33,643 bases of DNA from an uncultured Clostridia bacterium (GCA_947166135.1 CAMVDB010000017.1:1-33643); one strand, 5' to 3'. Shown: positions 1 through 8,833, counted from the stretch's first letter. Made by a program: numbers and translations. The notes: a model not told the origin generated them from the letters alone.

Positions 1-14
1 ACATTTCCATCACC

Positions 15-36
15 GTATCTATTATACCATAGATAC
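15..36. repeat. 8-bp perfect inverted repeat
   Basis: GTATCTAT (15-22) and ATAGATAC (29-36) are perfect inverted repeats around a 6-base loop. There is no T-run directly after the second arm. The role is unknown; it may belong to the end of a gene lying before the window. Confidence 0.4.
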
Positions 37-40
37 AACA

Positions 41-106
41 AAAAGCCCAGCCTAAACTGGACTTTTTCGACAAACTGAGAGTGACTTATAAAGTCACTCT
101 CTTTTT
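41..106 (+). terminator. Two tandem terminator hairpins
   Basis: The first hairpin pairs 41-50 with 57-66 (AAAAGCCCAG / CTGGACTTTT, one G-T pair) and could work in both directions. The second pairs GAGAGTGACTT (77-87) perfectly with its complement at 91-101 and is followed by TTTTT (102-106), a textbook intrinsic terminator on the plus strand. They probably end a transcript that enters from outside the window. Confidence 0.7.
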
Positions 107-271
107 GTTATATTTTCTTAAAATGCTCAAAAGCGGCTTATCTATGCGGTTTCTGAGCACCCCTGAAAATCAAGTTGAGAAACTTTAGCGAAACGAAACT
201 AACAAAAGTTAGACCTACATTTTTACACACAAAACTATATGAAAATACCACGCACAAAGGATTTGTTTTGA

Positions 272-307
272 CAGCTCTCTGCTCGCTTGCAGGGAGCTGA
301 TTTTTTT
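272..307 (+). terminator. Intrinsic terminator
   Basis: CAGCTCTCTG (272-281) pairs with CAGGGAGCTG (290-299) with one G-T pair, followed by a run of seven T (301-307). There is no convincing gene between 107 and 271, so it either backs up the upstream terminators or ends a small unrecognised RNA. Apart from this hairpin and the promoter at 419, nothing else is recognisable in 107-552. Confidence 0.75.
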
Positions 308-418
308 ATTTTAAGATAAACTGTCGAAATAAATCTGAAAATGTTGAATTTCAAATTTCGCCATGATACAATAAAATGGATTATAAGTCTCCCGATATAA
401 AATACATTGCTGAAACAC

Positions 419-446
419 TTGAAATAACAAGCCTAATCTGTATAAT
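419..446 (+). promoter_or_regulatory. Sigma-A promoter of envelope operon
   Basis: TTGAAA (419-424), a 16-base spacer and TATAAT (441-446). The start codon of the first operon gene is at 553, giving an untranslated leader of about 100 nt. The -10 box lies inside a palindrome (436-460). Confidence 0.7.
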
Positions 447-460
447 TATTCTATACAGAT
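436..460. promoter_or_regulatory. Operator-like 25-bp dyad over the -10 box
   Basis: ATCTGTATA (436-444), a 7-base spacer and TATACAGAT (452-460) form a perfect 9-7-9 inverted repeat that contains the TATAAT box. The size and position suit a homodimeric helix-turn-helix repressor. No T-run follows, so it is not a terminator. No candidate regulator gene is adjacent in the window. Confidence 0.6.
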
Positions 461-552
461 TTCCTATTAAGCGCTAAAAAAAGCCGACGGAATCCTTATG
501 ACAGAACGGAAAGAGTTTATATGAATTGATTTCAAGAACAGGAGCCTGAGCT

Positions 553-2391
553 ATGAAAAAGAGATGGATCGAAAAAGCCGTTTTACTGCTCTCCTTAGCG
601 GGGGCGTTGTTCCTGTTCGCGTTTTTTCTGAAAGATATCTTGATCCCTCTGTTCACCCTGCAGCTGAAAAACGATGTCGAGGGAGCCAAGGCGCTGCTGA
701 CCTCCAAGGGCATCGCGGGAGGAGCGGCAGTATCGCTGATTGAGGCGCTGCAAATGATCGTCGTATTTATACCGGCTGAGTTCATCCAGGTAGCGAGCGG
801 TCTGAGCTATCCTTTCTATATCTCGCTGATCCTGTGCGATCTCGGCGTATGTCTCGGTGCGAGCATCATCTTTATCCTTGTGAGAACATTCCGCTTTGAC
901 ACAAAAAAATCGAGAGAATCAAAAGAACAGATCGAGCAAATGGCCTTGGATAACAAAGAAAAGAAGGTATGGATGCTGATGTATCTTCTGTTCATAACGC
1001 CGATAATCCCCTTCGGCGCGATCTGCTATTTCGGCAGCAGCACCGACATCCGCTACCGCAGATATATCCTGACGGTTGCAACGGGTGTGATGCCCTCCAT
1101 CGTCACCTCCAACCTGATCGGAGCCGGCGCGAGGGCGTTCATCATGAACGCGCTTCCGCTGTGGGTTCTGATTCTGATAATACTGCTGATGATGGCTCTT
1201 CTGTTCGTGCTTCTGTGGCTGTTCCTCGACAAGGTATATTTCAGAGGAAAAGACGGTACACCCGACTCAGCCGCTTACTTCGTCGCGATAAAGCTCATCG
1301 CTCTCTGGCGAAAGCACAGCCAGAAGCTGGTAGTGGACGGCGAAAAGCTGAAAGGACTTGATCCGCCGTTCGTCGTACTGTGCAACCATGTGTCGTTTTA
1401 TGACTTCTACTATATGACGGAGCTTATGAAGAACTATAAGCCCGCCTATATCATCAACCACCACATAACATCCGCTCCTGTGCTCAGACACCTGTCAAAA
1501 AAAGCGGGTATGATCCCCAAGAAGATGTTTTATCCCGACACAGCTGCCGTCAAAATGCTCCGGACGCTCAGAGCCGGATATCCCGTCGTAGTATTCCCCG
1601 AGGGCAGGCTCAGCATCGACGGTCGCCCCGGCGAGATCGTGGAGAGTGCCGCCGCGGCGTATAAGAAATTCGGCTATCCGCTGGTGCTGGCAAAGATCAC
1701 GGGCGGATACTTCACCTATCCTAAATGGCGCGGAAAATTCTACAGAGGCAACGTGCGGATCGCGGTCGAAAGAGTTTTGACGCCGGAGGATCTGAAGCGT
1801 ATGTCGGTCGGCGAGATCGAGCGGGTGATCGAAGCTACGCTGTCATATAACGCCTCGGCGGATCCCGTCAACCGTTTTCGTCAGAAGGACAAGGCGCGCG
1901 GACTGGAGAAGATGCTGTACCGCTGCGCGGACTGCGGAGCGCTGTATACAACGCAGTCGAAGGCAAGCGACCTGTACTGTACCGCCTGCGGAAAGATACA
2001 TCATCTTGATGATAGCTACCTGTTTACTGATGAGATCGGGAGCATCCCCGCCTATTACGACCGCATCAAAGAGACGGAGCGGGCGCAGCTCGACGATCTT
2101 GAGCTGAGAACAGAGGTAAACGTCAAGGTGTTCCCTGACAAGAACGGACGCGTCAGAAAAGAAACCGGCGTCTGCACACTGACCAAAGAGTCGTTCACCT
2201 ACCGCTCGGACAAAACGGAATTCACCGTACCTACCGAGAAGATACCGGCTCTCGCATTCTCCTGCGGCAAGGAATTTGAGATCTACCACGATAACGATCA
2301 ATACTATTTTTATCCGACCGAAAACAGACAGCAGGTCGCGCGCTGGTCGCTGATCGTCGACTTAATCAGGGAGGAGCGTAATCGCAGATGA
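553..2391 (+). CDS. VTT/DedA - acyltransferase (PlsC) - zinc ribbon fusion protein
   Basis: A 612-residue membrane protein with three parts. Residues about 1-230 are hydrophobic, with several membrane segments arranged as in the VTT/DedA (SNARE-associated) family. Residues about 250-430 form a 1-acylglycerol-3-phosphate O-acyltransferase (PlsC) domain with the H-X4-D motif at H279-D284 and FPEGR at 348-352. A C-terminal zinc ribbon has C458, C461, C476 and C479, followed by about 130 soluble residues. The family acylates lysophosphatidic acid or related lysolipids at the membrane; VTT proteins are linked to lipid scrambling or flipping. Inference: one protein both moves and acylates a phospholipid intermediate. 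The start is fixed by AGGAG at 540-544. The gene ends in a 4-bp ATGA overlap with the next gene, which indicates an operon. The exact acceptor lipid cannot be read from the sequence. Confidence 0.85.
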   Translation: MKKRWIEKAVLLLSLAGALFLFAFFLKDILIPLFTLQLKNDVEGAKALLTSKGIAGGAAVSLIEALQMIVVFIPAEFIQVASGLSYPFYISLILCDLGVCLGASIIFILVRTFRFDTKKSRESKEQIEQMALDNKEKKVWMLMYLLFITPIIPFGAICYFGSSTDIRYRRYILTVATGVMPSIVTSNLIGAGARAFIMNALPLWVLILIILLMMALLFVLLWLFLDKVYFRGKDGTPDSAAYFVAIKLIALWRKHSQKLVVDGEKLKGLDPPFVVLCNHVSFYDFYYMTELMKNYKPAYIINHHITSAPVLRHLSKKAGMIPKKMFYPDTAAVKMLRTLRAGYPVVVFPEGRLSIDGRPGEIVESAAAAYKKFGYPLVLAKITGGYFTYPKWRGKFYRGNVRIAVERVLTPEDLKRMSVGEIERVIEATLSYNASADPVNRFRQKDKARGLEKMLYRCADCGALYTTQSKASDLYCTACGKIHHLDDSYLFTDEIGSIPAYYDRIKETERAQLDDLELRTEVNVKVFPDKNGRVRKETGVCTLTKESFTYRSDKTEFTVPTEKIPALAFSCGKEFEIYHDNDQYYFYPTENRQQVARWSLIVDLIREERNRR

Positions 2392-3818
2392 ATAAAGAAA
2401 AATCACTGATCAATATCTCCAAAAAGACCTTTATACAGGTGACGGCGCTGCTGCTCGGGCTGTTGATCGTCTCGATCGTACTGACCTACTTCATCCCTGC
2501 GGGGAGCTTTGGCGTGAACGCCGACGGCAGCACCGATTACAGCGTCTATCATACGCTCGACGGCGTAAAGGGCATCCCTGTATGGAAGGGGATCCTCGCG
2601 CCGATATTGGTCTTCGGCTCCTCCGACGGAGTGACTCTTATCATGCTGTCTGTGTTTCTGCTGGTGATCTCGGCGGCGTTTCAGGTGATGAACGACGCGG
2701 GAGGCATAGGCGCGATAGTAAGCGCGGTGTCCGACCGCTTCAAAAGCAGACGAAAGCTGATGGTCGCGCTGATCTCACTGCTGTTCATGTGCTTCGGAGC
2801 GTTTCTCGGACTGTTTGAAGAAATGCTGACCATGCTGCCGATCATCACGATGCTGTGCTTAGCGATAGGATATGATTCTTTCACCGGCTTTCTGATCTGC
2901 ATAGTATCCTGCGGCTTCGGCTTCGCGAGCGCCGTGACCAATCCCTTTACCGTACTGCTCGCCTCTGAGATCATCGGAGCTAATCCGATGGATAAGATAT
3001 GGTTCCGTATAATCATTTTCATCGTGATGTATATGCTCCTGCTGGCGTTCATCTTCCTCTATCTCAGAAAGCTCGGCAAAAGCCCCGAGAACAGCTTGAC
3101 CTATGAACACGATCTGAGGATCAAGGCTACCGTGAACGTTCGGGACAGCGTCGCGGAAAAGTCGCCCTCTCGTGAGAAGAAACTGCGCGTGATCTATGGG
3201 ATATTCCTAAGCGTCAGTCTTATTCTGATTGCGGTATGCTCCTCTGTCGAGGCGTTCAGAAGCTACACCGTAGTCATCCTCATCGCCTACTTCCTGATCT
3301 TCGGACTGCTCGCCGGGATCCTCTGCACATCCTCCGCCAAAACGGTATTCAAGAGCTTTCTGAAGGGTTTGACCGGAGCTTTGCCGACGATCGTTTTCAT
3401 CGGACTGTCGGCGTCGATCAAATATGTTTTCGACGAGGGTCATATAATGCCGACGATCGCCAACCAGATCAACCTGTTGACAAAGGGCAAAAGCCTCTTC
3501 CTGATCGTGCTGATCATCTATGCGATCGTGCTCGTGCTGGAGTTCTTCATCTCTTCTTCCACTGCCAAGGCGATCCTCGTCATGGGACTGCTCTCGACCG
3601 TGAGCTTAGGTCTGAGCGACCGCATGATGGTGCTGATATATACCTTCGCGGACGGCTACACCAACGTGCTGTTCCCGACCTCTCCCGTCCTTCTTATCGC
3701 GCTCTCAATGATAGGTATGGAGTACTTCAAATGGGTGAAGAAGAGCCTGCCGCTGTTTGCGGTAAACTTCCTGCTGGTGATAGGCTTTCTCGCGCTGGGA
3801 ATCGTCATCGACTATTGA
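2388..3818 (+). CDS. YfcC/DcuC-family anaerobic C4-dicarboxylate-type carrier
   Basis: A 476-residue polytopic membrane protein with about 12 hydrophobic segments. It begins with the lysine-rich stretch and IPAGSFG turn typical of the YfcC/ArcD-like branch of the DcuC superfamily, and has the internal GFGFASAVTNPFT stretch in the first half and an FFISSSTAKA stretch in the second half that resemble the two family loops. Members carry dicarboxylates, basic amino acids or peptides; the substrate here cannot be told from sequence. It overlaps the preceding acyltransferase gene by 4 bp (ATGA), so translation is probably coupled. The following ABC genes begin only 27 bp downstream. A carrier inside a lipid/ABC operon is odd and may point to a shared envelope-stress or export task. 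Confidence 0.85.
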   Translation: MNKEKSLINISKKTFIQVTALLLGLLIVSIVLTYFIPAGSFGVNADGSTDYSVYHTLDGVKGIPVWKGILAPILVFGSSDGVTLIMLSVFLLVISAAFQVMNDAGGIGAIVSAVSDRFKSRRKLMVALISLLFMCFGAFLGLFEEMLTMLPIITMLCLAIGYDSFTGFLICIVSCGFGFASAVTNPFTVLLASEIIGANPMDKIWFRIIIFIVMYMLLLAFIFLYLRKLGKSPENSLTYEHDLRIKATVNVRDSVAEKSPSREKKLRVIYGIFLSVSLILIAVCSSVEAFRSYTVVILIAYFLIFGLLAGILCTSSAKTVFKSFLKGLTGALPTIVFIGLSASIKYVFDEGHIMPTIANQINLLTKGKSLFLIVLIIYAIVLVLEFFISSSTAKAILVMGLLSTVSLGLSDRMMVLIYTFADGYTNVLFPTSPVLLIALSMIGMEYFKWVKKSLPLFAVNFLLVIGFLALGIVIDY

Positions 3819-3845
3819 TATATCCTCTCAAATACGGAGACCTCT

Positions 3846-4559
3846 ATGGAAAAACATACAGAATACATCCTGACAGTCAAAGAACTCTGCAAATACTACG
3901 GAGACGGCAACAGCCGCGTCTGCGCGCTGGATCACCTGAGCTTTGAAGTAGGCAGTTCACAGCTTGTCGCGGTGCTGGGTAACTCCGGCAGCGGAAAGAG
4001 CACACTGCTGAATATGCTCGGAGGTATGGATCGCTTTGACAGCGGCTCCGTATGCTTCGACGGCGTCGAGCTCGGTCGGATGAGCGACAGAGAGCTGACG
4101 GCGTACCGCCGAAATACGGTAGGCTTTGTCTTTCAATCCTTCAACCTCATCTCCGGGCTGACAGCTATAGAGAACGTGAAGCTGACTGCCGACCCCGAAA
4201 GCCACGGCGCAGCCGAGGACGCTCTGTGTCTTGTAGGACTGTCGGACAAAATGCGGCGTTATCCGTCTCAGCTCTCCGGCGGTCAGCAGCAGCGTGTTTC
4301 CATCGCGCGCGCCATCGCCAAAAATCCTAAGTTTTTTCTCTGTGACGAACCGACCGGCGCACTGGACTCAGAGACCGGCAAAACGGTGCTCAAATGTCTT
4401 GAGCGTTTAGTGCGCGAGTACTCAAAGACGATGATCATCGTCACCCATAACGCTGAGATCGCGAAAATCGCCGACAGAGTCATACGCATGAAAAACGGTA
4501 AGATCATTTCCGATGAAACCAATACAAACATATTATCGTCAAACGAGATAGAATGGTAA
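3846..4559 (+). CDS. ABC transporter ATP-binding protein (MacB/LolD type)
   Basis: A 237-residue nucleotide-binding domain. Walker A is GNSGSGKST at residues 45-53, the Q-loop lies near FVFQSFN (residues 94-100), the ABC signature LSGGQ is at 143-147, Walker B with DEPTGALD is at 167-174 and a switch histidine sits in VTHNAE. It belongs to the MacB/LolD/FtsE class, which works with FtsX-type permeases in mechanotransmission, export of peptides or lipoproteins, or antibiotic resistance rather than bulk transport. The partner permease follows after 6 bp. It probably energises that permease at the cytoplasmic face. No BceR/BceS-type two-component genes are adjacent, so a bacitracin-sensing role is not supported. 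Confidence 0.93.
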   Translation: MEKHTEYILTVKELCKYYGDGNSRVCALDHLSFEVGSSQLVAVLGNSGSGKSTLLNMLGGMDRFDSGSVCFDGVELGRMSDRELTAYRRNTVGFVFQSFNLISGLTAIENVKLTADPESHGAAEDALCLVGLSDKMRRYPSQLSGGQQQRVSIARAIAKNPKFFLCDEPTGALDSETGKTVLKCLERLVREYSKTMIIVTHNAEIAKIADRVIRMKNGKIISDETNTNILSSNEIEW

Positions 4560-4565
4560 CAGCCG

Positions 4566-7500
4566 ATGAAGACTATGCTGCGCGCAGTTATAAAAAAGCA
4601 TATCAAGCTGTTGATATCGGTCACGCTGATCGCGTCACTCGGCTTTTCGCTCTCATGGGGTCTGTCCGGCGGATACGTCTCCCTTGAGAGATCTCTGCGC
4701 GACTACGTGGAGAAATATCACTATCCCGACGTCTGTATCACGACCGAGATCACCACGTCCGACGACGCGGACAGCCTGCTCGCTATAGACGGAGTCCAAG
4801 GCTGTGATACCCGGCTTTTCGCCGATACGGTGATGAAAACCTCCGACGAGGATTACTTTTCCGTAAGAGTATTCTCCTACACCGACAGCGAGAGGCAGAC
4901 CTTCTGCCGTTGGTCAGAGTCCGACGGCGGCGACGGCGTGTTGATCGAGTATAATTTTGCCGAGAACAACGGTATAAGCGCCGGTGATACGGTATCGTTC
5001 AGAGTGCGTGACGAATACCGCGACTACACGGTAAGCGCTGTCATCTCGCGTCCCGAGACCCTCTCAGCGAAGGTCTCCGATAACGCGTGGGGTCTGAACT
5101 ATGATTTCGGCTATATCTACGCCCCCGCCGTCCTGCTCGCCGAAGAGTTTGAGAAGGACTATCGCGATAACAAGGCACAGCTGGACGAGAAGTCCGACGA
5201 GCTTTCGGCGCAGAAAAATTCCGCGCAAAAGCTGCTGGATGAAAAAGAAGATCAGCTCATGCAGGCTAAAAAACTGCTGAGCGAAATGCGCGAGGAATAT
5301 CTCAGCTCCTCAGTCGAAGCAGAGAGCGCGATCGAAGAGCTCAACAAAACGAAAGATGAGCTTCTCTCGTCCGAACAGGAGTTGGAAGAAAAAAAGGCCG
5401 AGCTCGCCGCCGCTTATGAAACGGCGGCTTCGACCGTTGAGGAGCTGAGCTCTAAGCTCGATCTGCTCACCCGCGCAAAAGAAGGTCTCGATGAGATCAA
5501 CGCAGCCGAAAAAGAGCTGAAGTCCGCCGGGGACAGACTGCGCTCCGACAGCGTACAGCGACTTATCAGTCTGCTGTCCGATCTGCCTGACAGCGCAAAA
5601 ATGTCAGAGCTGATCAGCGGCGCCGAGGAACTCTCGGACTACCTTGATCAGATGGATAAGATCGGCTTTCACTATGATCTATCCGCGCCGATCGGCTTTC
5701 TGGAAAAGACGCTTAACGACTTTGAGGCGCAGATGGATGCCGACTACGCGTATCTCAGTTCACATAAGGTCGAAGCTATGATCGCATCGTCGGAGGATTT
5801 CTCCCCCACCGATGCGGGCTACAGCGAGCTTAATGCTGTTCTCAGACGGTACAGCGCCGTGAGCGTCACTGACGCGGCGAGTCTCAAGTCGGCGTATCAG
5901 ACGGCATTGTCCCGCCTGACCGCGCTGCGAGACCGGGCGCGTAGGCCGAGTATACGGCAGACTCTGGATCTGCTCAAAAGCATAGAGACCGACCGCTCCG
6001 CGAAAGAACTGATGAACAGTGTCCTGAGCGCAGAAAACGAGCTGCGCGGTCTGTCGGAGGGCGCCTCCCTTGAACAGATGACAGCCAAAGACGTGAAGCA
6101 GCTGTACACTCAGGCGCTGGAACAAACAGACGAAGCGCTCGATACGCTGAGCAAGAGCAGAGGATCCGTCATCAAAGAGCTGAGCGCGAACGGTATCGGC
6201 GAGAGCGATCTGCCCGGAACGCTTACACAGTTGAGCGACGGTATCGCCTCCGCCCGGAGCGCTTACGCCGAACTTAAAGACGCAAGCGTGGAGTTAGACG
6301 AGGGCATAACCGATATCAAGGACGGGATCGCCGGGATAGACGATGGGATCAGCGAGATAGAAGGCAAGCTCAGCGACGGACAGTCACAGCTCAACTCCGT
6401 CGAAAATGAGATCGCCGGCGGTGAGAGCAAGCTCTCAGAGTCCGCAAAAGAAATGCGGGTCTTCACCGATTTGGAAGACGAGCTTGAACGCGCCTATAAA
6501 AAGCTCGAAGACAGCGAGGGCTACGACCGCCTTTGCAACCAATTTCTGTTGTATCTCGAAGATGACGCTGACGCTGACAGAGTTTTGGAGCAAGCTAGGG
6601 CTGCGCTGAGCGACTCCGCTGTAAAAAGCGGTTATACCTACCGACAATCACCCGTCAAAAAAAGGATCGACAACAACCTCAACCCTATGTCCGCCATGAT
6701 GTCGATGCTGCCGGCTATCTTCTTCGGGATCGTGCTTATCGTCGTTTTTCTTTTCATGTCGATGATCATCAGGCAGAGCCGCAGAGACATCGGGATACTG
6801 ATGGCTCTGGGTATCGGCAAGGCTTCTGTCCGCGGGATGTTCTGCGTTGTCGCCGCGGGCGTAGCGCTCGGCGGTATCATCCTCGGCAGCGGGATCGGAC
6901 TTGCTGTTCGGGGATATGTCGGCGGCTATTTCAAGAGCTTCTTCCCACTGCCTGAATTCACCTATCTCCCGGATATCGGCGGATTTGCCGTCGGAGCACT
7001 CGCTACCTTCGGAGTGTGTGTAACGGCTACGCTGATAGGTACGGTAATGATCGAGCGCATAACGCCGAAAGAAGCGATGTCGCGCCCCGTACAGGCGGAT
7101 ATCAGCGTCCCCGCTTTCTTGAACCGCTTATTGAGCAAAGCCTCTCCGATGCTGAAATTCAACCTTACTTCTCTTTTTCGAAACAAGGGCAGATTTCTCT
7201 TTTCCACGATATGCGTCTCAACGTCCGTGATGATGATCTTCACCTCAGTCTCCTTCATCGCTTCAAAAAACCATGTGATACACCAAACCTTTGATGAAAG
7301 GATACGTTACGACTGTCAGATATTCTTCGAGAATGATCCATCGGACGATCTGCTCAGTGAGATAGAAGCGATAGAGGGCGTGAGCGAAGCCGAAAAGGTG
7401 CTGATATATGATATCGCTGTTTCATCTGACAAAGGCTCTGAGCAAACGACCGTATATGCGATCGCTCCCGAAAACAGGATGATAGGGATCAACGGAATGA

Positions 7501-8234
7501 ACGGTGAATTCCTCGCGCCGGAGCGCGGCACGATCATCGTCGATCGTCACCTCGCGGATGCGCTGGGAGGCGTCGAAGTCGGCGACAGCCTGACTGTCGC
7601 GTCAAACAGATTCACCGTCAGCGGTATGACCGACCAGTGCGTCAACCGCGCTCAGTATATCACGCAGGAAAACGTCTCCGGGACGGGCAAGCCTGAGCTG
7701 TACAGCGTGCTGTGCCGATTTGACGGCGAACCGCGGCATCGGCTGCTTGCCTTCCTGACGGAGCACGACGACTATCTGTATACCGTGTTCACCGAAGCTC
7801 TCTACAACATCAACCATCAGCTCTATGCAACCTATGATCTCGCTGCGTGGATCCTGATCGCTTTCGGAGTTCTGATCGGATTCATCATCGTCCTCAATAC
7901 AGCTATCACCAATCTCCAGGACAACAAACGCGAGCTGTGCGTTCTCAGAACGTTAGGCTTTCAGCACACGGAGATATCACGCAGCAGGTTCACACAGTCG
8001 CTGCTGCAATTCATAACGGCTTGCGTGATCGGTTTGATCTCCGGCACATTCCTTGCACGATTCACTCTTCTGCGTATCAGCACGCCTACAGAAGAATTCG
8101 CCTATGCCTGCGGCGTCAAGGAAGCGCTGATCGTTTCACTGATCGTGTTCCTTTATATTCTGTTCAGTCACCTTGCTGCCATGCGCACTATGAAGAAGTG
8201 GAACCACGCCGAGGTCGTGAAGGATAAGGAATAG
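4566..8234 (+). CDS. FtsX-like ABC permease with very large coiled-coil ectodomain
   Basis: A 1222-residue permease, far longer than usual MacB-type proteins (about 400-650). Visible layout: one N-terminal membrane segment (about residues 14-35), a periplasmic-core-like region to about 195, and a roughly 450-residue stretch (about 195-660) full of heptads and E/K/L-rich helices that reads as a long coiled-coil hairpin. The first three-helix FtsX module then begins near residue 705, followed by another membrane segment near 875, a second extracytoplasmic domain, and a final three-helix FtsX module ending at the C terminus. About eight membrane segments in all. It is the partner of the ATPase 6 bp upstream. 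Similar long-ectodomain permeases occur across Firmicutes and are mostly uncharacterised. Inference: the coiled coil reaches through the cell wall to contact a partner or substrate. The ribosome binding site is weak, so translational coupling is likely. Confidence 0.88.
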   Translation: MKTMLRAVIKKHIKLLISVTLIASLGFSLSWGLSGGYVSLERSLRDYVEKYHYPDVCITTEITTSDDADSLLAIDGVQGCDTRLFADTVMKTSDEDYFSVRVFSYTDSERQTFCRWSESDGGDGVLIEYNFAENNGISAGDTVSFRVRDEYRDYTVSAVISRPETLSAKVSDNAWGLNYDFGYIYAPAVLLAEEFEKDYRDNKAQLDEKSDELSAQKNSAQKLLDEKEDQLMQAKKLLSEMREEYLSSSVEAESAIEELNKTKDELLSSEQELEEKKAELAAAYETAASTVEELSSKLDLLTRAKEGLDEINAAEKELKSAGDRLRSDSVQRLISLLSDLPDSAKMSELISGAEELSDYLDQMDKIGFHYDLSAPIGFLEKTLNDFEAQMDADYAYLSSHKVEAMIASSEDFSPTDAGYSELNAVLRRYSAVSVTDAASLKSAYQTALSRLTALRDRARRPSIRQTLDLLKSIETDRSAKELMNSVLSAENELRGLSEGASLEQMTAKDVKQLYTQALEQTDEALDTLSKSRGSVIKELSANGIGESDLPGTLTQLSDGIASARSAYAELKDASVELDEGITDIKDGIAGIDDGISEIEGKLSDGQSQLNSVENEIAGGESKLSESAKEMRVFTDLEDELERAYKKLEDSEGYDRLCNQFLLYLEDDADADRVLEQARAALSDSAVKSGYTYRQSPVKKRIDNNLNPMSAMMSMLPAIFFGIVLIVVFLFMSMIIRQSRRDIGILMALGIGKASVRGMFCVVAAGVALGGIILGSGIGLAVRGYVGGYFKSFFPLPEFTYLPDIGGFAVGALATFGVCVTATLIGTVMIERITPKEAMSRPVQADISVPAFLNRLLSKASPMLKFNLTSLFRNKGRFLFSTICVSTSVMMIFTSVSFIASKNHVIHQTFDERIRYDCQIFFENDPSDDLLSEIEAIEGVSEAEKVLIYDIAVSSDKGSEQTTVYAIAPENRMIGINGMNGEFLAPERGTIIVDRHLADALGGVEVGDSLTVASNRFTVSGMTDQCVNRAQYITQENVSGTGKPELYSVLCRFDGEPRHRLLAFLTEHDDYLYTVFTEALYNINHQLYATYDLAAWILIAFGVLIGFIIVLNTAITNLQDNKRELCVLRTLGFQHTEISRSRFTQSLLQFITACVIGLISGTFLARFTLLRISTPTEEFAYACGVKEALIVSLIVFLYILFSHLAAMRTMKKWNHAEVVKDKE

Positions 8235-8324
8235 CCCGCAAAATCGCATAATACCCCGAAAGCTCCGCATAAAAGCGTTTTTGCGAATCGGCTCTCCGCA
8301 AAAAGTCGGTGTAGACCCGGATAA

Positions 8325-8489
8325 AACAGAGATGAGAGTAATCGCTCTCATACAATAAGCCGGGATAAAGCAGAAGAAGCAGTTGTAAAAGTTCGTGTTA
8401 ACCAAGGTGAATTCCGTGGACGACTTCTCTTGAAATATGATAAGTGTTGTCTATGTGGTGTATCAAATCCTGCGCTATTGGTAGCCTAA
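8325..8489 (+). pseudogene. HNH endonuclease fragment (degenerate)
   Basis: An open reading stretch without a proper start reads VKVRVNQGEFRGRLL at about 8385-8429, followed by KYDKCCLCGVSNPALLVA and a stop at 8487. This is the conserved block that precedes the catalytic SHI-x-PW motif in a common family of restriction-type HNH endonucleases, with the CxxC zinc pair present. The reading frame stops just before the expected catalytic histidine, and no continuation is seen in the other frames downstream. It is therefore a broken remnant of about 55 codons. It lies between the ABC operon and a tRNA gene, a usual place for mobile or defence gene debris. Confidence 0.6.
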
Positions 8490-8522
8490 AATTCAAACGA
8501 TAGCCGTATTCTGGAAAGAAAA

Positions 8523-8577
8523 AATGCCCCGCCGGTGAAATCAAAGTTGTATACTCTTGATTCTCCCGCAGGGCATT
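8523..8577. repeat. Imperfect palindrome, possible small mobile repeat
   Basis: AATGCCCCGC (8523-8532) faces GCAGGGCATT (8568-8577) with one mismatch, and a second pair (ATCAA 8540-8544 / TTGAT 8557-8561) lies inside. No T-run follows on the plus strand. It may be a short non-autonomous repeat or the remains of a terminator after the HNH fragment. Confidence 0.4.
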
Positions 8578-8620
8578 ATTGCGCCAATATTGTTAAGAAA
8601 GCGGTTTTGTTGGGTGTCTC

Positions 8621-8662
8621 AAAAAAGAACAAGACTCCCGATTGTATCAAATCGAGAGTCTT
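8621..8662 (-). terminator. Minus-strand intrinsic terminator
   Basis: AAGACTCCCGATT (8631-8643) pairs with AATCGAGAGTCTT (8650-8662) over 13 bp with one G-T pair. On the minus strand it is followed by GTTC and a run of six T (complement of 8621-8626). It probably marks the distal end of the tRNA-Pro transcription unit. Confidence 0.6.
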
Positions 8663-8666
8663 AGTT

Positions 8667-8680
8667 TGGTCGGAGTGAAG
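8667..8680 (-). repeat. Partial copy of tRNA-Pro 3' end
   Basis: TGGTCGGAGTGAAG at 8667-8680 is identical to 8956-8969, the CCA and acceptor end of the tRNA-Pro gene, in the same orientation and 289 bp away. A repeated tRNA 3' end is what integration or excision of a tRNA-targeting element can leave behind, but 14 bp is short for an attachment core. Confidence 0.45.
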
Positions 8681-8808
8681 TTCGCTTAGTCTGTCGGTGA
8701 CAGGAATTTCGCGTGATCACAACACCTCCTGTCCGGAGTACATCTGCGCTCTCGCTTAAGTGAGTTTCCAAATCTTTGATTTGGCTAAAACGAACTTACA
8801 CTTTAGCG

Positions 8809-8833
8809 AAAAACGCCATGCTATGGCGTTTTT
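8809..8833. terminator. Bidirectional hairpin terminator
   Basis: AAAAACGCCAT (8809-8819) is a perfect inverted repeat of ATGGCGTTTTT (8823-8833) around three bases, with A and T runs at the ends, so it could terminate in either direction. It lies between the tRNA-Pro gene and the stronger minus-strand terminator at 8621-8662. Confidence 0.5.

Noticed and set aside
8278..8304. Terminator after the FtsX permease
   Set aside because: TTTTTGCG pairs with CGCAAAAA, but the stem is A/T-ended and no T-run follows on the plus strand; termination of the operon is not clearly visible.
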